A DNA stretch of 35,285 nt from CAYQCE01 sp964415885. Its GTDB lineage: Bacteria; Zixibacteria; MSB-5A5; JAABVY01; JAHJOQ01. Under the pieces are notes generated by a model. The model worked only from the letters and a program-made list of their open reading frames with translations. It made no database searches and was not told where the DNA came from. A program made the position numbers and the translations under genes. Positions 16,042 through 22,718 of this stretch are shown here, in pieces. The first letter of the stretch is position 1. Each line of letters begins with the position of its first letter. The DNA lies in the NCBI GenBank assembly GCA_964415885.1, contig CAYQCE010000035.1, positions 1 to 35,285 on the forward strand, given 5' to 3'.

Positions 16042-16548
16042 ATGAAGGTTACTGCGATCGAGGAGTATGGGTTACGCTGCATGCTCGTCCTTGCGAAACG
16101 CTGGGAAAGCGACAGAGCTATTACGACCGGCGAGATTGCCGATGCCGAGGGGATGACCGCGGCTAACGCGGGCAAACTCCTGATGGTCCTGCGCAAGTCG
16201 GGACTCGTTGAGGCGGAGCGAGGAAGAAACGGCGGGTATCGTCTGACACGCGACCCGAAGAAAATCTATCTCAGCGAGATTCTGGATGCACTCGGCGAGC
16301 CTGTCTATTCCTTTGAGCACTGCAAGCGCTACGCCACCGATGAGGACGGTTCATGCGTGCACTCAGATGACTGTGTTGTCAGGAGTGTATGGCAGGACCT
16401 GAGCTATATCGTCGGATATCTCTTCGACAAGATAAGTCTTCGGACGCTTGCATCCGGTGAGTACCGGAGTTTGAGACCCGTCGTTGAGCGCGATCGGTCG
16501 CACGAAGTTTCGGAAAACGAGAGTTTAGTAAATAATTTAAGACTATAG
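16042..16548 (+). CDS. Rrf2 family Fe-S-sensing transcriptional regulator of the suf operon
   Basis: A 168-residue Rrf2 protein. The N-terminus has the family winged helix (EYGLRCMLVLAKR, ITTGEIADAEGMTAANAGKL, then wing residues ERGRNGGYRLTR, 60-70). Three cysteines, Cys94, Cys105 and Cys111, sit at the position of the IscR/NsrR [2Fe-2S] ligands, the last in DDCVVRSVWQDL like the Cys-x-x-x-x-x-Trp of IscR. The first spacing is ten residues instead of the usual five or so. It opens the suf operon, 14 bases before sufC, and a candidate operator lies just upstream. Expected role: repress suf when cluster supply is adequate and release when the cluster is lost. The C-terminal 45 residues are not conserved in my recollection of the family. 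Confidence 0.88.
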   Translation: MKVTAIEEYGLRCMLVLAKRWESDRAITTGEIADAEGMTAANAGKLLMVLRKSGLVEAERGRNGGYRLTRDPKKIYLSEILDALGEPVYSFEHCKRYATDEDGSCVHSDDCVVRSVWQDLSYIVGYLFDKISLRTLASGEYRSLRPVVERDRSHEVSENESLVNNLRL

Positions 16549-16562
16549 AAGAAGAGGTAGCC

Positions 16563-17336
16563 ATGAGTGAAAAGGATCTAATTTTATCGCTCAGGGACAT
16601 ACACGTCACCGTAGAGGATAAGGAAGTTGTCAAGGGCGTCGATCTCGACGTCAGAGCAGGCGAGAAACATGCGATAATGGGCCCGAACGGTTCAGGTAAG
16701 TCATCGCTTGCCAACGCGTTAGCGGGTCATCCGGGATACGAAATCGTCGGTGGCGAAGCCATCATTCAGGGAGAGAACCTTCTCGAAATGGACGCCACCG
16801 AGAGATCGCTCGCCGGTCTCTTCCTTGCATTTCAGTATCCGCTGGCTATTCCGGGCGTAACGGTGGCGAATTTCCTTCGCGCGGCAGTCAAGGCTCGCGC
16901 AAACGGCGATGAGACCGTGATGCGCAATTTTCGAAAGAACCTGAAGTCGAAGTTCAAACTCCTCGATATCGATCAGTCGTTCGCCACGAGATACGTGAAC
17001 GAGGGGTTCTCCGGAGGCGAGAAAAAGCGTCTCGAGATTCTGCAGATGGCTATGCTCGAGCCGAAGGTGGCGATCCTTGATGAGACCGATTCCGGTCTGG
17101 ATATCGATGCACTCAAGATCGTATCCGAGGGCATAAACGATGCAGCTTCAGACAAGAACGGCATCGTGCTGGTAACTCACTATCAGCGCATCCTGAATTA
17201 TGTCAAGCCGGACCAAGTGCATGTCATGATGGACGGTCGTTTTGTGCGCTCCGGCGGACCGGAACTGGCTCACAGACTCGAGGAAGAGGGATACGACAAG
17301 ATACGCAACGAGACGATCGAGACTGCAGGAGTATAG
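16563..17336 (+). CDS. sufC: Fe-S cluster assembly ATPase SufC
   Basis: The ATPase of the SufBCD scaffold, a soluble ABC-type subunit that drives conformational change during [Fe-S] assembly. The 257-residue protein has Walker A GPNGSGKSSLA (40-50), a Q-loop in FLAFQYPLAIPGV, signature FSGGEKKRLEI, and Walker B with SufC-specific AILDETDSGLDIDAL, followed by the switch histidine in VTHYQR. No transmembrane partner is present, as expected for SufC. AGAGG precedes the ATG. sufB starts two bases after its stop. Confidence 0.97.
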   Translation: MSEKDLILSLRDIHVTVEDKEVVKGVDLDVRAGEKHAIMGPNGSGKSSLANALAGHPGYEIVGGEAIIQGENLLEMDATERSLAGLFLAFQYPLAIPGVTVANFLRAAVKARANGDETVMRNFRKNLKSKFKLLDIDQSFATRYVNEGFSGGEKKRLEILQMAMLEPKVAILDETDSGLDIDALKIVSEGINDAASDKNGIVLVTHYQRILNYVKPDQVHVMMDGRFVRSGGPELAHRLEEEGYDKIRNETIETAGV

Positions 17337-17338
17337 AT

Positions 17339-18769
17339 ATGGAAGAGCAGATTAAAAGACACAACGATATAGCGACGATAGGCGAGGACTACGCCGCCAG
17401 GTACGGCTTCAAGGACCCGGAGGAGTACTTCCACAAGGGTCGCCGGGGTGTCGATCACGAAGTGGTCGAGATGATGTCCCGGATGAAAGACGAGCCGGAC
17501 TGGATGCGCGAGTTCAGGCACAAGGCCTTGGACATCTTTCTGTCCAAGCCAATGCCTCGCTGGGGCAACACCGAGCTTCTGAACAGCATCGATTTCGACA
17601 ACATTTACTACTACGTTCGGCCCATGGAGAAGCAGGGTCGAAGCTGGGATGAGGTTCCTGAGAATATCAAGAAGACATTCGATCGGCTCGGAATTCCGGA
17701 AGCCGAGAGGAAATTCCTCGCGGGCGTTTCCGCACAGTACGAGTCCGAGGTTGTCTATCACTCATTCAAGGAAGACCTTGAGAAGCAGGGAATCATCTTC
17801 CTCGACATGGACACGGCTCTGAGAAAGCATCCGGAGATAGTCAAGAAGTACATTTCGACGATTATTCCGCCGAACGACAACAAGTTCGCCGCCCTGAATT
17901 CGGCCGTCTGGTCCGGCGGATCGTTCATATATGTTCCTCCGGGAGTGGATGTCAAGATTCCGCTTCAGGCATACTTTCGGATCAATGCCGAGAATATGGG
18001 GCAGTTCGAGCGCACGCTGATTATCGCTGATAAGGGCTCGCGCGTGCACTACATCGAGGGTTGCACAGCGCCGATCTACACATCGGATTCGCTCCACTCA
18101 GCGGTGGTCGAGCTTATCGCGATGGATGACGCATACATTCGTTACACCACGATCCAGAATTGGTCGCACAACCTGTTCAATCTCGTGACCAAGCGCGCTG
18201 TCGCTCACAAGAATGCGACTGTCGAATGGGTCGACGGCAACATCGGCTCCAAGCTGACGATGAAATACCCGTGCGTGTATCTCGTCGGTGAGGGCGCCAA
18301 GGGAGAGATTCTCTCCGTCGCGTTTGCCGGACCGGGACAGCATCAGGATGCCGGAGCGAAGGTGATCCACGCCGCTCCGAGAACGAGCTCGCGCATCACC
18401 TCCAAGTCGATTTCGAAGGCTGGCGGCAGGGCGTCGTACCGGGGATTGGTGAAGGCGCACAAGAACGCACTGAACAGCAAGGTTTCGGTCGAGTGCGACG
18501 CACTCTTGATTGATAATGCGTCCCGTACCGATACGTATCCGACCATGGAAATCGACGCTGACAAGGTTTCTATCGAGCACGAGGCGCGGGTATCGAAGGT
18601 TGCCGAAGAGCAGCTCTTCTACCTCACCTCGCGTGGATTGACAGAGGATGAGGCGCGCCTGATGATCGTGAATGGATTCATCGAGCCGTTCACCAAGGAG
18701 CTCCCGATGGAGTACGCGGTCGAGTTGAACCGGCTCATCGAGCTCGAAATGGAAGGATCCGTGGGTTAA
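17339..18769 (+). CDS. sufB: Fe-S cluster assembly scaffold SufB
   Basis: The scaffold subunit where clusters are built with SufC and SufD. The 476-residue protein has the family core GGSFIYVPPGVDV, YIEGCTAP, the beta-helix repeat region, IEHEARVSKVAEEQLFYL and the C-terminal SRGLTEDEARLMIVNGF. In the segment DALLIDNASRTDTYP, the position that is Cys405 in E. coli SufB (remembered as LIGANCGAHTFP) appears to be Ser, while the following Glu-His motif is kept. The sulfur path to the active Cys may therefore differ; other cysteines (GCTAP, SVECDA) are present. Position, two bases after sufC, and length are typical. Confidence 0.96.
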   Translation: MEEQIKRHNDIATIGEDYAARYGFKDPEEYFHKGRRGVDHEVVEMMSRMKDEPDWMREFRHKALDIFLSKPMPRWGNTELLNSIDFDNIYYYVRPMEKQGRSWDEVPENIKKTFDRLGIPEAERKFLAGVSAQYESEVVYHSFKEDLEKQGIIFLDMDTALRKHPEIVKKYISTIIPPNDNKFAALNSAVWSGGSFIYVPPGVDVKIPLQAYFRINAENMGQFERTLIIADKGSRVHYIEGCTAPIYTSDSLHSAVVELIAMDDAYIRYTTIQNWSHNLFNLVTKRAVAHKNATVEWVDGNIGSKLTMKYPCVYLVGEGAKGEILSVAFAGPGQHQDAGAKVIHAAPRTSSRITSKSISKAGGRASYRGLVKAHKNALNSKVSVECDALLIDNASRTDTYPTMEIDADKVSIEHEARVSKVAEEQLFYLTSRGLTEDEARLMIVNGFIEPFTKELPMEYAVELNRLIELEMEGSVG

Positions 18770-18796
18770 ATCGCTGAAATGAGTGAGGATATCAAA

Positions 18797-20092
18797 ATGG
18801 GAAATGTAGCAGTTGAGCATAAAGAAAAGAGCTTCAGGAGGATCATCCCGCATGAGCCCGAGTGGTTCTATGCTCTTCGAAAGGAAAGCTGGGAGAGATT
18901 CCTCGAGACTCCGATGCCAAGCCGTATTAAGCACCTCTGGCGCTATACCAAGCCGGAGAATTTCCTGATCGCGAATCCCGATCCTTTGATGAACTCGACA
19001 GTTCTTCCCGGGATCGGAGTCTCACCGAACGGCTACGACTGGCAGAGCGATTACTCAGCCCGCGGCGTCGAGCGTGAGGATTTTACATCCGGCATAGTGA
19101 TGGCGGATGAGATCTCCGAAGCCGGCGTGATAATCAAGAACCTCCGGCACGCGGTAAATGAAAACGAAGATATTGTGCACGAGTATCTTGGCAAGCTCGT
19201 CGGGAACGACTTCGGCAAGTTCGAGGCGCTCAACCTGGCGCTGTGGAATACCGGGTTCCTTGTCTACATCCCGGACAACACCGTGATCGAGAAACCGATT
19301 CATCTCGGGAGAATGCCCGTTGGACAGGCGGCATCGTCTCGAATACTGGTCATCGTAGGCCGGAACTGCCAAGCGACGGTGATCGATGACTACACTTCGC
19401 CGAATGACAGAGTCTCGGACGTTTACAACGGCGCGGCTGAGATCTTCGTCGATGAGGCTTCGCACGTAAGGTACGTCACTCTTCAGCGGCTGGCCGACAG
19501 CACGCGTACATTCATGACACAGCGCATGAAGGCCGAGAAGCAGTCGAATGTGTACATGGTGTTCGGCTCGTTCGGTTCGAAAGTGACCAAGCTCGACGCC
19601 GGTACAATCCTGAATGGTCCGGGGGCCGAGAGCCGTATATATGGCATGGCATTTGGTGCTGAGAAGCAGCATTTCGACCATCACACGGTGCATCATCACA
19701 CACACGGCGAGACATATTCGAATCTCGATGTGAAAGTGGTACTCAAGGATAGGGCCGTTTCCGCCTACACCGGGCTGATTCGTATCGAAGAGCATGCCGA
19801 TGTCTCCGAGGCCTACCAGGAGAACAGGAATCTGCTGCTCAACGAGAACACGCAGGCTGAGTCGATTCCTGAGCTGGAGATTCTGACCGATCAGGTTAGC
19901 TGCTCACACGGTGCTACGGTCGGACCAGTCGATCCGGAGATGATATTCTATTTGAGGAGCAGAGGATTCGACAGGGATGAGGCCGTACGCGCGATCGTAA
20001 CAGGTTTCGTGGAACCGACATTCAGGCAGGTCCCGGAGGACCTTCGTGAGACACTGCGCGCCGCAGTGGTAGAGAAGCTGGAGGCTGAGTAA
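18797..20092 (+). CDS. sufD: Fe-S cluster assembly protein SufD
   Basis: SufB paralogue completing the SufBC2D complex, thought to aid iron acquisition. The product (431 residues from this start) ends in the SufB/SufD beta-helix and helical domain, with LTDQVSCSHGATVGPVD retaining the histidine equivalent to E. coli SufD His360, and FYLRSRGFDRDEAVRAIVTGF. N-terminal region HEPEWFYALRKESWERF is typical of SufD. I prefer the ATG at 18797, which has GAGGA eight bases upstream; an in-frame ATG at 18779 would add six residues but lacks a clear ribosome site. The Rieske gene starts one base after its stop, so translation is coupled. Confidence 0.94.
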   Translation: MGNVAVEHKEKSFRRIIPHEPEWFYALRKESWERFLETPMPSRIKHLWRYTKPENFLIANPDPLMNSTVLPGIGVSPNGYDWQSDYSARGVEREDFTSGIVMADEISEAGVIIKNLRHAVNENEDIVHEYLGKLVGNDFGKFEALNLALWNTGFLVYIPDNTVIEKPIHLGRMPVGQAASSRILVIVGRNCQATVIDDYTSPNDRVSDVYNGAAEIFVDEASHVRYVTLQRLADSTRTFMTQRMKAEKQSNVYMVFGSFGSKVTKLDAGTILNGPGAESRIYGMAFGAEKQHFDHHTVHHHTHGETYSNLDVKVVLKDRAVSAYTGLIRIEEHADVSEAYQENRNLLLNENTQAESIPELEILTDQVSCSHGATVGPVDPEMIFYLRSRGFDRDEAVRAIVTGFVEPTFRQVPEDLRETLRAAVVEKLEAE

Positions 20093-20093
20093 T

Positions 20094-20414
20094 ATGGTGA
20101 CTGAATTCGTAAAGGTCTGCAGGGCCGATGAGATTCCCGAAGGCACCGTCAAGGTATTCTCGCTCGGAGATCATTCGATACTGGTGGCGAATCAAGGTGG
20201 AGAATTCCACGCCATCGCCAATGTCTGCTCACATGACGGAGGCGACCTCGGAGAAGGCTCGCTCGTCGACGGGCAGGTGGAGTGTCCGCGGCACGGCGCC
20301 AGATTTGACATTAGGACGGGTGACGCCGTTCGAATGCCCGCCGTATTCGGCGTGAATCGCTATTCCGTGAAAGTTGAAGACGGCTACATCCTCGTGGAGT
20401 CACCCGAAGATTGA
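20094..20414 (+). CDS. Rieske-type [2Fe-2S] ferredoxin in the suf operon
   Basis: A 106-residue soluble Rieske protein, the size of a NirD-like or dioxygenase-type Rieske ferredoxin. The cluster ligands are Cys45-Ser-His47 and Cys64-Pro-Arg-His67, spaced 17 residues apart, in VCSHDGGDLGEGSL and ECPRHGARFD. No signal peptide or membrane helix. It lies between sufD and sufS, with sufD's stop one base before its ATG. Rieske ferredoxins occur in suf operons of several phyla; a role in supplying electrons to assembly, or as a cluster-sensitive partner, is likely but unproven. Confidence 0.92.
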   Translation: MVTEFVKVCRADEIPEGTVKVFSLGDHSILVANQGGEFHAIANVCSHDGGDLGEGSLVDGQVECPRHGARFDIRTGDAVRMPAVFGVNRYSVKVEDGYILVESPED

Positions 20415-20437
20415 AAGAAGGGATTTAGGGAGATAAG

Positions 20438-21694
20438 ATGGCATTAGCAGCCGAAAGAAGAACTCTGGCTCTGGATCCGGAGAAGCTGAAGCGCGATTTC
20501 CCGATTCTGAAGCGCAAAATACACGGCAAGCGTTTGGTGTATCTCGACAACGCTGCCACTACGCAGAAACCGCGACAGGTTATCGAAGCGATCCGCGAGT
20601 ACTACGAGACGATAAACTCGAATGTCCATCGCGGGCTGCATACGCTCGCGGAAGAAGCCACGGAGGCATTCGAGAAGACTCGCGCTCGCACCGCTGAGTT
20701 TATCGGCGGTGTCAAGCCGGAAGAGGTTGTTTATACACGCGGCACGACCGAAGCGATCAACCTCGTGGCGTACTCCTGGGGCCGGTACAACATCGACTCC
20801 GGTGACAATATCGTTCTGACCGAGATGGAGCATCACGCAAACCTGGTTCCGTGGATCGCTCTCGCAAAGGAAACAGGCGCGACTCTGCGGTACATTCCGA
20901 TTGATGAGAATGGCTGCCTCGTGCTGGATGACATTAACGAAATCATCGATTCCAACACAAGGCTGGTGTCGGTAACGCAGATGTCCAATGTGCTCGGTAC
21001 AATCAACCCGGTCAAGAGGCTGTGCGAGCTGGCGCATGAAAAAGGCGCTCTCTGTCTCGTCGATGCCGCTCAGAGTGTGCCGCACATGCCGGTTGATGTG
21101 CAAGAGATCGGAGCTGATTTCCTGGCGTTCTCATCGCACAAAATGCTCGGACCAACCGGTCTCGGCATTCTGTACGGGAAAGAAGAACTCTTTGCCTCGA
21201 TGGAACCATTCAATTACGGCGGTGAGATGATCTCTGAGGTCAGATGGGATTTCGCCAACTGGAATAACCTGCCGTGGAAGTTCGAGGGCGGTACCCCGAA
21301 TATAGAGGCGGTGTACGCCTTCTATCCGGCTATCGAGTATCTCGAGCAGATCGGCCTGGAAAATATCCGCGCTCATGAAATAGACATCACCGAGTATGCA
21401 ATATCGCGGCTTTCAGAACTTGGAGGTTTAGAGATATTTGGTCCGAAAGAGGCCGTGGACAGAGGCGGCGCAGTGTCGTTTGTGGATTCGAACATCCATC
21501 CGCACGACATGGCGCAGGTACTCGATCAGCATGGTATCGCGACGCGTGCGGGACATCACTGCGCGCAGCCGCTACATAGAAAGCTCGGAGTCGGTTCAAC
21601 AACCAGAGCGAGCTTCTATATCTATAATTCGAGGGATGATGTTGACGCACTCATAGAAGGTGTCAGAGATGCGAGGAGGTTTTTCGGAGTATGA
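20438..21694 (+). CDS. sufS: Cysteine desulfurase SufS (class II, PLP-dependent)
   Basis: Removes sulfur from cysteine to give alanine and a protein persulfide for Fe-S assembly. The 418-residue enzyme has the substrate-binding YLDNAATTQKP (35-45), the motif SNVHRGLHTLAEEAT (61-75), PLP lysine Lys235 in AFSSHKMLGPTG, and active Cys375 in RAGHHCAQPLHRKLG, the short-loop class II signature. AGGGAG precedes the ATG. The last four bases (ATGA) overlap the start of sufU, its expected sulfur acceptor. Confidence 0.97.
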   Translation: MALAAERRTLALDPEKLKRDFPILKRKIHGKRLVYLDNAATTQKPRQVIEAIREYYETINSNVHRGLHTLAEEATEAFEKTRARTAEFIGGVKPEEVVYTRGTTEAINLVAYSWGRYNIDSGDNIVLTEMEHHANLVPWIALAKETGATLRYIPIDENGCLVLDDINEIIDSNTRLVSVTQMSNVLGTINPVKRLCELAHEKGALCLVDAAQSVPHMPVDVQEIGADFLAFSSHKMLGPTGLGILYGKEELFASMEPFNYGGEMISEVRWDFANWNNLPWKFEGGTPNIEAVYAFYPAIEYLEQIGLENIRAHEIDITEYAISRLSELGGLEIFGPKEAVDRGGAVSFVDSNIHPHDMAQVLDQHGIATRAGHHCAQPLHRKLGVGSTTRASFYIYNSRDDVDALIEGVRDARRFFGV

Positions 21695-22158
21695 ACGAGA
21701 ATCTGGAGACATTGTACCGCGAGGTCATTATGGACCATTTCAGAGATCCTCGCGGGAAGAAGAAGCTGAGTGAACTCGATGTCAAAAACGAAGGCTACAA
21801 CCCGGTCTGCGGAGATGAAGTCGAAGTAGAGGTTAAGCTCGACGGCGAGATCGTGAAGGACCTATCCGTCAGTTGCGCGGGATGTGCTATCTCTGTAGCC
21901 TCGGGGTCGATGCTGTATGAAGTCATCAAAGGCAAGAGCGTCGAAGAGGTTAAGAAGATTGCCGGAGTGGTCAAAGCGCTTCTCAAGGGCGAAAAACACG
22001 ACACGTCGGGTATCGATCTCGGCGATCTCGAAGTCCTCGAGGGAGTTCGCCAGTTTCCGGTGAGAATAAAATGCGCCCTGCTGTCATGGGTAACCCTTGT
22101 CGAGGCGCTCGATGCCGCCAAGGATCAGCGTGAAGCAGAGCACATAACTACGGAGTGA
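21691..22158 (+). CDS. sufU: SufU-type sulfur acceptor / Fe-S assembly protein
   Basis: Zinc-binding acceptor that takes the persulfide from SufS. The 155-residue product has Cys40 and Asp42 in YNPVCGDEVE, Cys65 in SCAGCAIS (plus Cys62), and Cys129 in RIKCALLSW, matching the Cys41, Asp43, Cys66 and Cys128 set of B. subtilis SufU. The ~19-residue insert typical of SufU relative to IscU is present (KGEKHDTSGIDLGDL region). It overlaps sufS by ATGA, so expression is coupled; no SufE gene is seen. Confidence 0.95.
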   Translation: MNENLETLYREVIMDHFRDPRGKKKLSELDVKNEGYNPVCGDEVEVEVKLDGEIVKDLSVSCAGCAISVASGSMLYEVIKGKSVEEVKKIAGVVKALLKGEKHDTSGIDLGDLEVLEGVRQFPVRIKCALLSWVTLVEALDAAKDQREAEHITTE

Positions 22159-22162
22159 TAGC

Positions 22163-22465
22163 ATGTCCGAAAAAGATATGATAATCAACTCACTCAAACC
22201 TGTAATAGACCCCGAAATAGGTCTGTCTATCGTGGACCTGGGGCTGATCTATGACGTCGACGCGTCCGATTCGCATGTCAACGTCCGCATGACACTGACC
22301 ACTCCAGCCTGCCCGTACGGACCGGAGTTGATAGACGCCGTGCGCGAGGCGGTCAAGCGTCTTGAAGGCGTGGAAACGGTAGATATCGATGTGGTCTGGG
22401 ATCCGCCGTGGAACCCGGAGGAAATGGCGTCCGACTACGCCAGGGACGTCCTCGGCATCTGGTAG
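22163..22465 (+). CDS. sufT: SufT-like MIP18 (DUF59) family protein
   Basis: A 100-residue MIP18 family protein that helps mature or deliver Fe-S clusters. Family motifs are PVIDPEIGLSIVDLGLIYDV (13-32) and TLTTPACPYGPEL (44-56), with the reactive-type cysteine Cys50. The C-terminus ends in VWDPPWNPEEMASDYARDVLGIW, also typical. It starts four bases after sufU stops and ends the suf operon. No good intrinsic terminator follows. Confidence 0.93.
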   Translation: MSEKDMIINSLKPVIDPEIGLSIVDLGLIYDVDASDSHVNVRMTLTTPACPYGPELIDAVREAVKRLEGVETVDIDVVWDPPWNPEEMASDYARDVLGIW

Positions 22466-22718
22466 CAGAGCCCGTACCCAACCGTCGAATGTTCAGGCGA
22501 ACACGTGCGTGATCGCACCGCTTGTCGAGGACAGCGCACTGCAATCCCTCTTTGAATTTCCGCAAAATCGACTATCTTCGCTGACTGGTGAACAAATGGA
22601 CATTGTGATGGTGTTCCACTCTGTTACAGAGGCTCCAACCTCTGTTCGATTGCGAGTGGATCACAGATCGCCACTGGCCACATGTATCGATGACTCTTGT
22701 TGAGTTTCAGCGGGACGT
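22466..22718. other. Intergenic region after suf, with a structured repeat
   Basis: About 250 bases without a gene. A small hairpin (GTGCG/CGCAC, 22505-22518) follows sufT without a T-tract. A nested stem occupies 22616-22659. The ribosome site before the NTT-like gene is weak (CGGGAC). No obvious promoter hexamers were found. Confidence 0.4.
22616..22659. repeat. Nested hairpin element
   Basis: ACAGAGG (22626-22632) pairs with CCTCTGT (22639-22645) around CTCCAA, and outside it CCACTC (22616-22621) pairs with GAGTGG (22654-22659). The combination is far more ordered than nearby sequence and resembles a dispersed intergenic repeat, or could act as a leader structure for the downstream gene. 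There is no T-tract. Confidence 0.45.
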
